Assembly (NCBI GenBank): GCA_965222975.1
Contig: CBDCVJ010000023.1
Span: 62,001-126,000 of the forward strand
DNA: 64,000 bases
From: UBA6168 sp965222975
GTDB lineage: Bacteria > Bacteroidota > Bacteroidia > Chitinophagales > Saprospiraceae
Direction: 5' to 3'
Below the pieces are notes generated by a model. The model searched no databases. It saw nothing but the letters and a program-made list of their open reading frames with translations, and was not told the origin of the DNA. A program made the position numbers and the translations under genes. Below are positions 36,651 through 45,866 of this stretch, piece after piece (position 1 is the stretch's first letter; each line of letters opens with the position of its first letter).

Positions 36651-36654
36651 TTTC

Positions 36655-38721
36655 ATGGCAAAACGAAAAAAAGCACTTCCCAATAAAAAAAGCAAATCGG
36701 CCTCACCCACCGACAACAGCTTCACCAAACGCTGGAGCTGGATATTGTTTGCACTCGGCGTATTACTCTATGCCAATACCCTCCGCCACAATTATGCAGT
36801 GGACGATGCCATCGTTATTTATGACAATGAGTTTACTACTAAGGGTGTGGCAGGCATCCCTAGTCTGTTAAAGTATGATACCTTCCGGGGTTTTTTTAAA
36901 GTGGAGGGAAAAGAGTCGCTGGTATCCGGCGGGCGCTATCGTCCGCTTACGCCCGTGATGTATGCACTGGAGGTGGAATTGTTTTCCCCAAAAAAGAAAG
37001 ACGGGAATGGACAAATTGTAAAAGACAAAGATGGCGACGAAGTGTTCGACCCTTATGAGGATGGAAAATTAAATACAGTAAAATTTGTCGGGCATTTAAT
37101 CAATACCCTGTTATATGGTTTGACAGGTGTGGTGCTTTTTTGGTTATTATTGGAAATGTTGTCGCCGGGAAAAAAATTAATTGATTGGAAGAATAAAGCA
37201 GCTTTTATTGCCCTCGGCACGACGCTACTTTTTTTAGTCCACCCCATCCATACAGAGGTGGTGGCCAATGTAAAAGGCCGGGATGAAATATTGAGTTTGT
37301 TGGGTGGTTTGGCTGGGCTTTATTTTTCCCTAAAATCATTTCATGAAAAAAAAACATTTTTAAATTTAATTGGTGCAGCGCTCTTTTTTATTGCGCTTTT
37401 TTCAAAAGAGAATGCTATAACATTTGTGGCTGTAATTCCACTTGCTTTTTATTTTTTTACAAAAGCCAAAGCTGGGGAAATTGTTTTTAAAACCCTGCCT
37501 TATTTATTGCTCGCCATTTTATTTGTTTTTATTCGGGGAAATATATTGGGTTGGGAATTCACTGGCGAAACGCCCCGTGAACTGATGAACAACCCCTTTT
37601 TAAAACTGGTCGGCAATCAATATGTTGACCTTACTTTCGGCGAAAGAATGGCGACCATCTTTTACACCTTGGGCTATTATATAAAATTATTTTTTATTCC
37701 TTATCCATTGAGCCACGATTATTACCCAAGAGCAGTGGATATAATGGCTTTCAGCGATTGGCAGGTTGTTTTAAGTGTCTTGGTTTATGTGGCTTTGGGC
37801 GTTTATGCACTGGTTCGTTTGCCTAAAAAAGACCCAGTTGCTTTTGGGATTTTATTTTATCTCGGCACTTTGTTTTTGGTATCGAATATTCCTTTTCCAA
37901 TTGGTACTAATATGAGCGAACGGTTTTTATATATGCCGTCGGTTGGGTTCTGTTTTATTGCGGCATATTTATTTTATAGTATTATTTCAAAAAAAGGTTT
38001 TAATAAGAACATGGCGATGGGCGGGTTGTTGGTAGTCGGTGTTTTTTCCATATTGACTTTTTTTAGAAATAATGCTTGGAAGGACAATTATACTTTGTTT
38101 TTGACAGATATTAAAGCTGTTCCTAATAGCGCCAAATTGAGGAACGCCTGTGGCGGCGAATTGATCACCCAATCGTTAAAACCTGAAAATGAAATTAATA
38201 AAAATAAAATGCTAACCGATGCGGTTGGGCACTTGCAAGAGGCCGTAAAAATACATCCTGGATATAAAAACCCTTATTTGTTATTGGGCAATGCGAACAA
38301 TTATTTAAAAGATTATGAGGCGTCCATTCAAGCTTATAATCAGGCGTTGAAATTGGATACAAATTATGAAGAAGCAAAAAATAATTTAAGTATCACTTAC
38401 CGGGATGCAGGCCGTTATTATGGTGAACAAAAAGGGGATTTAAATAAATCGCTGCAATATTTATTAAAGGCTTACGAAATGCGCCCCGACGAATATGAAA
38501 CACTCCGCTTGTTGGGCGTTGCCTATGGCGTGGGAGGGCAGCCGCAGCGAGCCGTGGAATATTTTTTAAAAGCGTTGGAACAATTGCCCAACGATGCCGA
38601 TGCCTTATACAATTTGGGTAGTGCCTATTTTAATGCCGGACAACCGGAACAAGGGCAGGTATATATTCAAAAAGCCATTGAAATAAATCCGAACATTGCT
38701 CAGGAAAGGCAGAATAGGTAA
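36655..38721 (+). CDS. membrane GT-C-like protein with C-terminal TPR repeats
   Basis: From the ATG at 36655 (MAKRKKALPNKKSKS) the protein has 688 aa; the open extension upstream only translates the hairpin. A cytoplasmic basic tail is followed by a first TM (WSWILFALGVLLYANTL) and a luminal YAVDDAIVIYDNEFTTKG loop. The loop's Asp pair and the ~11 TM segments resemble TMTC/PMT-type O-mannosyltransferases. TPRs fill residues ~510-685 (NPYLLLGNANNYLKDYEASI, DALYNLGSAYFNAGQPEQG). I infer a protein glycosyltransferase of the inner membrane; donor and target are unknown. Bacteroidota have many paralogues of this type. Confidence 0.82.
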   Translation: MAKRKKALPNKKSKSASPTDNSFTKRWSWILFALGVLLYANTLRHNYAVDDAIVIYDNEFTTKGVAGIPSLLKYDTFRGFFKVEGKESLVSGGRYRPLTPVMYALEVELFSPKKKDGNGQIVKDKDGDEVFDPYEDGKLNTVKFVGHLINTLLYGLTGVVLFWLLLEMLSPGKKLIDWKNKAAFIALGTTLLFLVHPIHTEVVANVKGRDEILSLLGGLAGLYFSLKSFHEKKTFLNLIGAALFFIALFSKENAITFVAVIPLAFYFFTKAKAGEIVFKTLPYLLLAILFVFIRGNILGWEFTGETPRELMNNPFLKLVGNQYVDLTFGERMATIFYTLGYYIKLFFIPYPLSHDYYPRAVDIMAFSDWQVVLSVLVYVALGVYALVRLPKKDPVAFGILFYLGTLFLVSNIPFPIGTNMSERFLYMPSVGFCFIAAYLFYSIISKKGFNKNMAMGGLLVVGVFSILTFFRNNAWKDNYTLFLTDIKAVPNSAKLRNACGGELITQSLKPENEINKNKMLTDAVGHLQEAVKIHPGYKNPYLLLGNANNYLKDYEASIQAYNQALKLDTNYEEAKNNLSITYRDAGRYYGEQKGDLNKSLQYLLKAYEMRPDEYETLRLLGVAYGVGGQPQRAVEYFLKALEQLPNDADALYNLGSAYFNAGQPEQGQVYIQKAIEINPNIAQERQNR

Positions 38722-38765
38722 TTTGGGTATTGGGTATTAGGGTATTAGGTATTAGGGTATTAGAT
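38722..38765 (+). repeat. degenerate GGTATTA tandem words
   Basis: About five near-copies of GGGTATTA follow the TPR gene stop directly; they overlap the end of the minus-strand MerR-like gene. Part of the word-like repeats of this genome. Confidence 0.5.
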
Positions 38766-39639
38766 TTTCAAGAAATTCAATTGTGTCGCCGAGGCTGGGG
38801 AGGATGGTTGCTTTTTCGGGCAACTTTACAGGTTGGGAAGCTACGAGATAACCCGTTAGGAGGAGGTGGCTATTGCCGCAGGCGTCGGCCAGTTTTTGCA
38901 GGTACCCTTGTACTGGTTCTTTAATGAACGATTCCGATAGAATGGTAAATATGTAGTCGGGGTGGTGTATATCACAGGCGTCTTTCAGGTCGATGATGGC
39001 CATATTGGCGCCTAAGTTGATCGCCCGGAAATTTCTTTTTTTCAAAATATACTGCATAAAAAGCAGGCTCAGTTCCTGCTGTTCTTCTTTAGGCAGATAA
39101 AGGAGGAATTTTTTTGCTTCCCGGTCTGGGTTGAGGGGCAGTTGCTCAGTGGCAGCAATGAGTTTGTTGCGGATGACGAGGGTGATGAAATTTTCCTGCA
39201 CTGGCCGGATCGAGCCTGTGAGCCAAAGCAGGCTCAGTTTTTCCAAAAAAGGGTAAATCACTTTCGTCATGGTTTCTTCAAACCCCATTTGTTTGATGTG
39301 GTTGTCGAGGATGCGGGAAAACTTATACTCATCCATTTCAATGGCTGAAAGAGTGAGTACGTCTAGTTCTGCATGAGGGCCGAGATTTACTTCCGAGACA
39401 TCGCTGACCGCTTGGGCTATGTCTTTTCCGTTCATAGCGGCGATCTTGGAAATCTTGTATCCATTGCGGTTCAGCAGGGCAATATTGAGTATCAATTGCA
39501 GGTGGTTGTCTTCATAATAACGGATGTTGGTCGGCGTTCTTTTAGGGGTGATGATCCCATAGCGTTGCTCCCATACCCGCAAGGTATGTGCTTTTATACC
39601 GGAAATTTTTTCCAAATCGCTGATCGAATAAATGGCCAT
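38752..39639 (-). CDS. MerR-family regulator with a degenerate B12-binding domain (CarH/LitR-like)
   Basis: This 295-aa protein has an N-terminal MerR HTH (residues 1-70, YSISDLEKISGIKAHTLRVWEQRYGI). A four-helix bundle follows, then a cobalamin-type Rossmann fold. In light-sensing CarH-type proteins the bundle carries W-x9-E-H, and the Rossmann domain E/D-x-H-x-x-G supplies the lower His ligand. Here the matching segments are W-LTGSIRPVQ-E-N and EEQQELSLL, so both key His and the Gly are replaced. I infer a regulator that lost B12 binding or uses another signal. Genes of this type are often linked to carotenoid or photolyase genes; none is visible nearby. Confidence 0.85.
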   Translation of the reverse strand: MAIYSISDLEKISGIKAHTLRVWEQRYGIITPKRTPTNIRYYEDNHLQLILNIALLNRNGYKISKIAAMNGKDIAQAVSDVSEVNLGPHAELDVLTLSAIEMDEYKFSRILDNHIKQMGFEETMTKVIYPFLEKLSLLWLTGSIRPVQENFITLVIRNKLIAATEQLPLNPDREAKKFLLYLPKEEQQELSLLFMQYILKKRNFRAINLGANMAIIDLKDACDIHHPDYIFTILSESFIKEPVQGYLQKLADACGNSHLLLTGYLVASQPVKLPEKATILPSLGDTIEFLENLIP

Positions 39640-39649
39640 CTGCTGTGAA

Positions 39650-39707
39650 GAATGAGGTGTGTTTTTTTATCCCGATTTCAATCGGGATAAAAAAACACAC
39701 CTCATTC
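39650..39707. repeat. perfect 28-bp inverted repeat in the divergent promoter region
   Basis: The arms GAATGAGGTGTGTTTTTTTA... and their exact complement are separated by 2 bases, 10 bp upstream of the MerR-like start. The GGTGTGTTTTTTT part matches the tip of the hairpin at 36445-36650, so it is a dispersed element. It could also be an operator or a terminator. Confidence 0.85.
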
Positions 39708-39869
39708 CATTTGTCTCAACAGCTTGTAACATGGCATCAAAAAAAAGGTTTAAGGATTTGCAAAATGTCGGACGAAAAGCCCATCCATTTTTGGAGGTCA
39801 CCCTTTTGCGGGCATCTAATATGGAAATTTGCCTAATTTAGCTTTCTGACACCTTCAAAAAAGATTTTT

Positions 39870-42158
39870 ATGATATATTCCTCTACTTACTGGTTTTGTA
39901 ATTTAACAAAAAAAATTGGCCGCACTGGCTTATTCTTGTTCTGCTGTTTTTTCATGGAAAAGGGAGGTGCGCAGAATTGCCCAACGCCCATCATAATGAC
40001 CATCAATGAAGTATTTGATTCCACTGCTACTATCGGCTGGCCTCCTGTCAACTTAGCCGATCAATATATAGTAGAATATGGGCCGGCTGATTTCCCGCCA
40101 GGGGCAGGGGTCATGGACACAGTTGCCGTGTCGAACATCATGCTTGACAGCCTTAACCCTTGTGTGGAATATGCAGTTTATGTCTATTCTTTTTGTGGTG
40201 GAAATGTAAGTGCTCCTTTAGGACCTAAAACTTTCACAACTTCGCCCGATAGCATTTGCACTTATACTTTTTCATTGTTCGACGATTTCAATGGTTGGGA
40301 CGGAGCTTTTTTAACGGTTAATTATTATGAGGAGGAATTAATTTATACGCTTGGCCCTGGCCAAAACCAGGGAGAGTTTGAGTTGGATGTTTTCAGCAGT
40401 GTTCCCGTTTGCGTCAATTATACAGCCGGAAATGCCGAAAGCCAGATTTTATTCAATATCGAAGGACCTGACGGAATGTCCATCTATTCAGATGGTCCTT
40501 TTCCAGACACTGGTAACATCTTAAATATCATAGCATGTGATGCAACTTGCGCTGCTCCAAAAATGTGGGAAATGACCGATGTGAATGCTGACAATGCTAC
40601 TACAGCCTGGTCGTTTTTGCCAGGCGATGGGGGCGATGTTTTTCTTGAATATGGCCCGATGGGGTTCATGAGAGGCACTGGAACGCAAGTGACCACCCCT
40701 TCCGGTCAAAGTTCCTATACGATGACTGGATTGGAGGAAAAGACCTGGTACAATGTTTACCTTGGCGTGGATTGCGGTGGCGATTCGAGCAAGGTGATCG
40801 GACCGCTGGTATTTGAAACACTCTGGCTGGTGGATGTTGGTGTCACTGCTATTTCCCCCAATGCCGATGATTTCTGCAACCTCGGCAGTAATGACACCAT
40901 TACTGTTGGATTGACCAATTTCGGCCAGCTGCCCCAAACCCTTTTCGATTTTTTCTATTCTGTAAATGGCGTTACGGCGAGCATCCCTATGCCGCAGGAT
41001 GGATTCTTTACGGGGGTAGTTGGTAATGACAGCACTCAACTGATCCAGTTTGAAACGACTTATGATTTCAGTCAGCCAGGACTTTACGTCATAGAGGCGT
41101 GGACAGCGCTCGAAGATGACAGCGATATTGCTAACGATACGTTTCGGGTGGAGTTCCTTAATTCATTTCCAAAACCCGTGCAGGAAGATTTTGAAGACCT
41201 GGCCATCCCCACCGACTGGGTGATGGACCCGAATTCAAATATTGTTACAGCTGGCGACCATAATAATCCGACGGCTGTCATTGCAGATAACTTGTATTTC
41301 CTTGATTCTACTTTTAGTTTGACCACGAGTAGGATTGGCCCCGTCCTAGCCGGGGATACCCTCTCTTTCGACTATCGTTATGTTGACTGGTTAGTGGATA
41401 CCGATCCTACCTTATTGAGCGGCGGCGACTCCCTATTGGTACAGATTTCCAATGACTGTGAAGAAACATACGAAACCGTGCTTGTCATTGACAGCGTGAA
41501 CCACGTGCCCACTACCAACATGACCAACACGTTCATCCTATTGGATGATTATAACGGCCTGACCATCCATGTCCGCTTCCTTGCAAAATGGGGCGAAGGA
41601 GATTACTGGTTCGACCTCGACAATATCAACATAAAAGGTGTTTGCCCAGTCTCATTTGGACCTCTGGTGGAAATAGAAGGCGCTTTTGAAAACGATCCCA
41701 ATGGAATGGCCACCATCACCCCCATCGCTGGAACTGGACCTTATATTTTTGAGTGGAGTACTAATCAGATTGATACGGGCGACATCGGGATATTGGAAAA
41801 CATTGAACCGGGCATTTATTATGTGAACATCACTGATGACAATGGCTGTATGGATTCCATCAATTTTGAAGTGGGCACTTTGGTCGCTGTTGATAAGATC
41901 TATGGAGTGGAGGGAATTTCTACTTACCCGAACCCAACCAACAGTTTCGTCAACTTAAACATTGAATTGGCCAATGTGATGGATGTGCAAACAAGGGTCA
42001 TGGATATGAGCGGCCGATTGGTTTTTGAATCGGAAAATTTAAATGTACTATCCTTGCAGGAAAGGCTCGATCTGAGCGGCGAACCAACTGGGCTTTATAT
42101 TATCCAAGTGGTGGCCGATGGTAAGCCTTATTATGCTAAATTAATGGTAACGAGATGA
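39870..42158 (+). CDS. T9SS surface protein with fibronectin type III domains
   Basis: This 762-aa protein has an N-terminal signal (GLFLFCCFFMEKGGAQN). Two Fn3-like domains follow (DSTATIGWPPVNLADQYIVEYG; NADNATTAWSFLPGDGGDVFLEYG), separated by a CUB-like region. Next come a CARDB-like segment, a MAM-like region (GDTLSFDYRYVDW), an Ig-like SprB repeat (PYIFEWSTNQIDTGDI) and a type A sorting domain (ISTYPNPTNSFVNLNI). It carries no enzyme motif; adhesion or matrix binding is likely. It is divergent from the MerR-like gene and has its own terminator. Confidence 0.88.
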   Translation: MIYSSTYWFCNLTKKIGRTGLFLFCCFFMEKGGAQNCPTPIIMTINEVFDSTATIGWPPVNLADQYIVEYGPADFPPGAGVMDTVAVSNIMLDSLNPCVEYAVYVYSFCGGNVSAPLGPKTFTTSPDSICTYTFSLFDDFNGWDGAFLTVNYYEEELIYTLGPGQNQGEFELDVFSSVPVCVNYTAGNAESQILFNIEGPDGMSIYSDGPFPDTGNILNIIACDATCAAPKMWEMTDVNADNATTAWSFLPGDGGDVFLEYGPMGFMRGTGTQVTTPSGQSSYTMTGLEEKTWYNVYLGVDCGGDSSKVIGPLVFETLWLVDVGVTAISPNADDFCNLGSNDTITVGLTNFGQLPQTLFDFFYSVNGVTASIPMPQDGFFTGVVGNDSTQLIQFETTYDFSQPGLYVIEAWTALEDDSDIANDTFRVEFLNSFPKPVQEDFEDLAIPTDWVMDPNSNIVTAGDHNNPTAVIADNLYFLDSTFSLTTSRIGPVLAGDTLSFDYRYVDWLVDTDPTLLSGGDSLLVQISNDCEETYETVLVIDSVNHVPTTNMTNTFILLDDYNGLTIHVRFLAKWGEGDYWFDLDNINIKGVCPVSFGPLVEIEGAFENDPNGMATITPIAGTGPYIFEWSTNQIDTGDIGILENIEPGIYYVNITDDNGCMDSINFEVGTLVAVDKIYGVEGISTYPNPTNSFVNLNIELANVMDVQTRVMDMSGRLVFESENLNVLSLQERLDLSGEPTGLYIIQVVADGKPYYAKLMVTR

Positions 42159-42199
42159 GAGGTGAACTAAAAGCATAGGCCCTGTTTCTTTATGGGCAA

Positions 42200-42245
42200 A
42201 ACAAGCCCTCGACAATGCTCTTGTCAAGGGCTTGTTCGTTTTTTG
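42200..42245 (+). terminator. intrinsic terminator after the Fn3 gene
   Basis: A 16-bp stem (AACAAGCCCTCGACAA / TTGTCAAGGGCTTGTT, one mismatch, loop 5) is followed by CGTTTTTTG. Confidence 0.92.
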
Positions 42246-42326
42246 TGAAATCCAAAAACTCAGCGTTCAACTATTTGCTTACCCATCCGTTTTCTCTCCG
42301 TACTTAAAAAAATGCACCAACAGAAC

Positions 42327-43472
42327 ATGAAAATCGGAATCGTTTGTTATCCAACTTTTGGAGGCAGTGGCGTCGTAGCCACCGAATTGGGAATTGGTCT
42401 TGCCCGTAAAGGGCATGAAATCCATTTCATCACGTACCGTCGGCCAGCACGGTTGGCCACTTTTCAGGCCAATGTTTTTTACCATGAAGTCACAGGGGAA
42501 GACTATCCCCTGTTCGAGTATCCACCTTACGACACTGCACTTGCCAGCAAAATGGTAGAGGTCGTGAAATATGAAAACCTCGACCTTCTGCACGTCCATT
42601 ATGCTATTCCGCATGCGATGGTGGCCTACATGGCGAAAAAAATATTGCTGCGAGAAGGGCGGTACATTCCGGTCATTGTCACCTTGCACGGAACGGACAT
42701 AACCCTCGTGGGAAAGAATCCTGCATTCAAGCCTGTGGTGGAATTTTCCATCAATAAATCTGATGGCGTAACGGCGGTTTCTAATTTCCTGAAAGAAAAA
42801 ACGCTTCAACAGTTTCAAGTGGATAATGACATCCGGGTGATCTACAACTTTGTGGACTTTGACCGTTTCCGAAAAATCAACAAAGACCATTTCAAAAAAG
42901 CCATTGCCCCAGATGGGGAACGCATCTTAACGCATATCTCCAATTTCAGAAAGGTGAAACGGGTCGAGGATGTAATCCGTGTTTTCCAAAAAGTCTATGA
43001 AAAAATCCCCTCCAAGCTTCTGTTGATCGGTGACGGCCCAGAACGCCGCCATACCGAAGACCTTTGCCGCCAGATCGGCCTCTGCCACGAAGTGAGGTTT
43101 TTGGGAAAACAGGATGCTGTCGAAGAACTGCTCGCTATTTCCGACCTGTTCCTCATCCCTTCGGAAAATGAGAGCTTCGGCCTTGCTGCCCTTGAAGCTA
43201 TGGCATGCGAAGTGCCCGTGCTTTCCTCCAACGCGGGTGGGTTGCCCGAAGTGAACATTCACGCAGAAACGGGATTCATTAGTGAAATAGGAGATGTGGA
43301 CGACATGGCTGCCCATGCCATCTCCATTTTGGCCGATGAAGAAGTACTGCAGCGATTTAGGGCAAATGCCCTGAAACAAGCGGAGCGTTTCGACATCAAA
43401 CACGTCTTGCCACAGTACGAAGCTTACTATCAGGAAGTGTTGGAAAAATCTTTAGATGTCATGCCCGCCTGA
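42327..43472 (+). CDS. bshA: N-acetyl-alpha-D-glucosaminyl L-malate synthase BshA
   Basis: The protein is 381 aa from the ATG at 42327 (MKIGIVCYPTFGGSGVVATE); an ATG 15 bp upstream is also possible. The GT4 N-terminal signature of BshA (YPTFGGSGVVATELG), the HVHYAIPH motif and the C-terminal PSENESFGLAALEAMA donor-binding motif are all present. The enzyme joins UDP-GlcNAc and L-malate, the first step of bacillithiol synthesis in the cytoplasm. BshB and BshC are not in the window. It stands alone on the plus strand. Confidence 0.95.
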   Translation: MKIGIVCYPTFGGSGVVATELGIGLARKGHEIHFITYRRPARLATFQANVFYHEVTGEDYPLFEYPPYDTALASKMVEVVKYENLDLLHVHYAIPHAMVAYMAKKILLREGRYIPVIVTLHGTDITLVGKNPAFKPVVEFSINKSDGVTAVSNFLKEKTLQQFQVDNDIRVIYNFVDFDRFRKINKDHFKKAIAPDGERILTHISNFRKVKRVEDVIRVFQKVYEKIPSKLLLIGDGPERRHTEDLCRQIGLCHEVRFLGKQDAVEELLAISDLFLIPSENESFGLAALEAMACEVPVLSSNAGGLPEVNIHAETGFISEIGDVDDMAAHAISILADEEVLQRFRANALKQAERFDIKHVLPQYEAYYQEVLEKSLDVMPA

Positions 43473-43597
43473 TCGGCCATTTTGAAAAATATTGTGCAAC
43501 AACTGTTAATATTTATGAAAAGGATGCATTTCGGCTTGAAATTTACTGTCAATACACTTATTTTGCAGCCGTTTCACTTTTGCTAAAAATTCATTGC

Positions 43598-43951
43598 ATG
43601 AAAAGAACCTTACTTATCACTATTTTTTCACTTTCTACCTTGTTTGCTTTTTCCCAGAACAGCCCCGACGGCAGTGAAGGTTATGCTTTTAGCCCATACG
43701 AGACAGAGTTCCTCACGCCGAGCATTTCCATTTATCCAAATCCAGCGACTAACTACATCAGTATAAATAATGATGAAAACGTTAAGTCCATCACTATTTT
43801 CAACCTCGTTGGCCGCAAACTCAAAACATTTAAGGATATCCAAAAAAACGAGCAATACGATGTCACTACACTGCCCAACGGCATGTATTTGGTACAAGTG
43901 ACTGACTTCTCCAATAAAATAATCACTACCCAGCGCATCAGCAAACGGTAG
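43598..43951 (+). CDS. minimal T9SS protein: signal peptide plus sorting domain
   Basis: From the ATG at 43598 (MKRTLLITIFSLSTLFAFSQ) the protein has 117 aa. Only about 20 residues (NSPDGSEGYAFSPYETEFL) lie between the signal peptide and the type A sorting domain (ISIYPNPATNYISINNDENV, LPNGMYLVQVTDF). So it has essentially no cargo. Such mini-proteins could be pilots, competitors or simply very small surface peptides; no function is established. It has its own terminator, which supports expression. Confidence 0.85.
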   Translation: MKRTLLITIFSLSTLFAFSQNSPDGSEGYAFSPYETEFLTPSISIYPNPATNYISINNDENVKSITIFNLVGRKLKTFKDIQKNEQYDVTTLPNGMYLVQVTDFSNKIITTQRISKR

Positions 43952-43980
43952 TTCTTTTTAAACACCTTGATTCTTTTAAA

Positions 43981-44018
43981 GTCCCTTCCTGGTAATTTCT
44001 GGGAAGGGATTTTTTTTA
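43981..44018 (+). terminator. intrinsic terminator of the mini T9SS gene
   Basis: The stem TCCCTTCC / GGAAGGGA is followed by eight T, 30 bp after the stop codon. Confidence 0.92.
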
Positions 44019-44457
44019 TTGCCTAACTGTTCACCACCGAACGAAACTCGTCCATCCATGAACGTGTATTTTAAGAATGTTTTTTATAAAACACTGATTT
44101 AAAGCGTTTTGTAAAAAAGGCATAGGCATTGATGGTTAACTGCCATCTTCAGTTTTTTAATTTGTTTTTCCGACAGGGGAAAGGACGCCTTTAGCTGCTT
44201 TTCCCCTGTCTTTTTTGTAGCAATTCCATTTATAAGTGGTTGCTCAGATTTGAAATCAGAGTTCCGGATTTCAAGGTCACCAAAGAGACAACTCAGCTGA
44301 AATCAACATTTTCCCTAAACTTCCATTCTCTCTACCTGTCTTTTCCCTACCTTAACGCCGCATTATCTGTTCATCCTGAGGTGATTTGAGAAAAAATGAA
44401 ATCTTCTCTTTTTATCTCCCCTGAATAGTTGCGCTTCGCAAAACGAAACTGTCCATA
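44019..44457. other. intergenic region with an orphan terminator
   Basis: No protein gene is visible. A textbook terminator lies at 44172-44217, although the nearest upstream gene already has its own. The stretch between them may encode a small RNA; the right part holds the promoter of the flavoprotein gene. Confidence 0.45.
44172..44217 (+). terminator. orphan intrinsic terminator
   Basis: GACAGGGGAAA pairs perfectly with TTTCCCCTGTC (11 bp), followed by six T. No gene ends just before it on the plus strand. Confidence 0.85.
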
Positions 44458-45804
44458 ATGCACATAGTTATTATCGGAAATGGGATAGCGGGCATCACTG
44501 CCGCCCGCCACATCAGGAAACTCAGCGATTATCAGATCACAGTCATCTCCGGCGAAACAGACCATTTCTTTTCCCGCACGGCATTGATGTACATTTACAT
44601 GGGGCACATGCGCTTCGAAGATACCAAGCCTTACGAAGATTGGTTTTGGGAAAAAAACAGCATTGGCCTTGTCCGAGGTTATGTCGAAACGGTGGATACA
44701 AAAGCTAAGCAACTCGAATTCGACGATGGTCAAAAAATGGGTTACGACATACTCGTCATTGCCTGTGGTTCAAAATCCAATAAATTTGGTTGGCCAGGTC
44801 AGGAATTGGATGGCGTGCAGGGTCTATACAGTTTCCAAGATCTTGAGGGAATGGAATATTACAGTGAGCAATTGCAAAGGGCAGTTATTGTTGGCGGTGG
44901 GTTGATCGGCATTGAGATGGCAGAGATGTTTCATTCCCGGCACATTCCGGTTACTTTTTTGGTACGGGAAAACAGCTTCTGGAACACGGTGTTGCCCAAA
45001 CAGGAGTCTACCATGATAAACCGTCACATTATCGAGCATGGCATTGACCTGCGCCTCGAAACTGAGCTAAAAGAAATATGGGGCGAAAAAGGGGGGCGGG
45101 TAAAAATGGTGCTGACCAATAAAGGCGAAAAAATCCATTGCCAGTTCGTCGGCCTTACCGTGGGTGTCAGTCCCAATATTGATTTTTTGCGCTTTGGGGA
45201 AATAGAACTGGGCAAAGGTGTTCTGGTCAATGAATTTTTGGAAACGAACGTGCCCGATGTTTATGCAGTTGGCGATTGTGCCCAATTGCAAAAACCTCCA
45301 GAAGGTCGACGTCCCATCGAAGCTGTTTGGTATGTAGGCCGTATGATGGGCGAAACGGTAGCTCATACTATATGTGGAAATAAAACAAAATACAACCCCG
45401 GCACTTGGTTCAATTCTGCCAAATTTTTCGACATCGAATATCAGGTGTATGGAACTGTGCAAGCTAATGCACCGGAGCATCATGCCTCCATCTATTGGGA
45501 ACATCCAGAGGGCCGCCACAGCATCCGAATTGTTTTTGACAAAAATAATAATTCGGTCATTGGATTTAATTTAATGGGTGTGCGCTACCGACACGAAGTT
45601 TGTGAAAAATGGATTCGGGAAAAAACACCTATAGAAGATGTTTTGCAAAATCTCGGTATTGCTAATTTCGACCCTGAATTTTACAATGAATATGAAGAAG
45701 ATGTAATTAAAATTTATAACCAGCAAACGGGAAATAATCTGCAATTAAAAAAGAAACGGGGATTGACGGGAGCGTTGCGTTTTTTGAAAAATCTACCTGT
45801 GTAA
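44458..45804 (+). CDS. FAD-dependent NAD(P)H oxidoreductase
   Basis: This 448-aa protein has two Rossmann folds: FAD-binding GNGIAGITAARHI at residues 7-19 and NAD(P)-binding GGGLIGIEMAEMF near residue 147. The second FAD motif YAVGDCAQL lies near residue 264. The arrangement matches the NirB-N-terminal / rubredoxin-reductase group. I see no redox-active Cys pair of the disulfide reductase type. The next gene, 62 bp downstream, encodes a membrane polyferredoxin, so electrons probably pass from NAD(P)H via this flavoprotein to the membrane protein. The final acceptor is unknown. Confidence 0.88.
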   Translation: MHIVIIGNGIAGITAARHIRKLSDYQITVISGETDHFFSRTALMYIYMGHMRFEDTKPYEDWFWEKNSIGLVRGYVETVDTKAKQLEFDDGQKMGYDILVIACGSKSNKFGWPGQELDGVQGLYSFQDLEGMEYYSEQLQRAVIVGGGLIGIEMAEMFHSRHIPVTFLVRENSFWNTVLPKQESTMINRHIIEHGIDLRLETELKEIWGEKGGRVKMVLTNKGEKIHCQFVGLTVGVSPNIDFLRFGEIELGKGVLVNEFLETNVPDVYAVGDCAQLQKPPEGRRPIEAVWYVGRMMGETVAHTICGNKTKYNPGTWFNSAKFFDIEYQVYGTVQANAPEHHASIYWEHPEGRHSIRIVFDKNNNSVIGFNLMGVRYRHEVCEKWIREKTPIEDVLQNLGIANFDPEFYNEYEEDVIKIYNQQTGNNLQLKKKRGLTGALRFLKNLPV

Positions 45805-45866
45805 TTTTATGATGGTCAATTATGGGAAATTCACCATTCACCGATCACCATTCACTATTTAATCTA
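45805..45866 (+). repeat. word-like repeat before the polyferredoxin start
   Basis: Near-copies of TTCACCATTCACCGATCACC, with the complementary word GATGGTCAATTATGG at the front, lie directly before the ATG at 45867. The stretch is an open extension of the gene frame but looks non-coding. Confidence 0.5.

Larger units (their letters stand above)
35887..36654. other. 0.77-kb non-coding region of nested repeats
   Basis: No gene that I can support. It contains a 35-bp direct repeat pair, a GRQ-type palindrome, a nested inverted repeat with a dispersed palindrome at its centre, a CT-rich inverted repeat, and a ~200-bp hairpin ending at the next start codon. The individual elements are listed separately. 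Confidence 0.6.

Noticed and set aside
38722..38765. CRISPR-like direct repeats
   Set aside because: Units are 7-8 bases, degenerate and without spacers; no cas gene is present.
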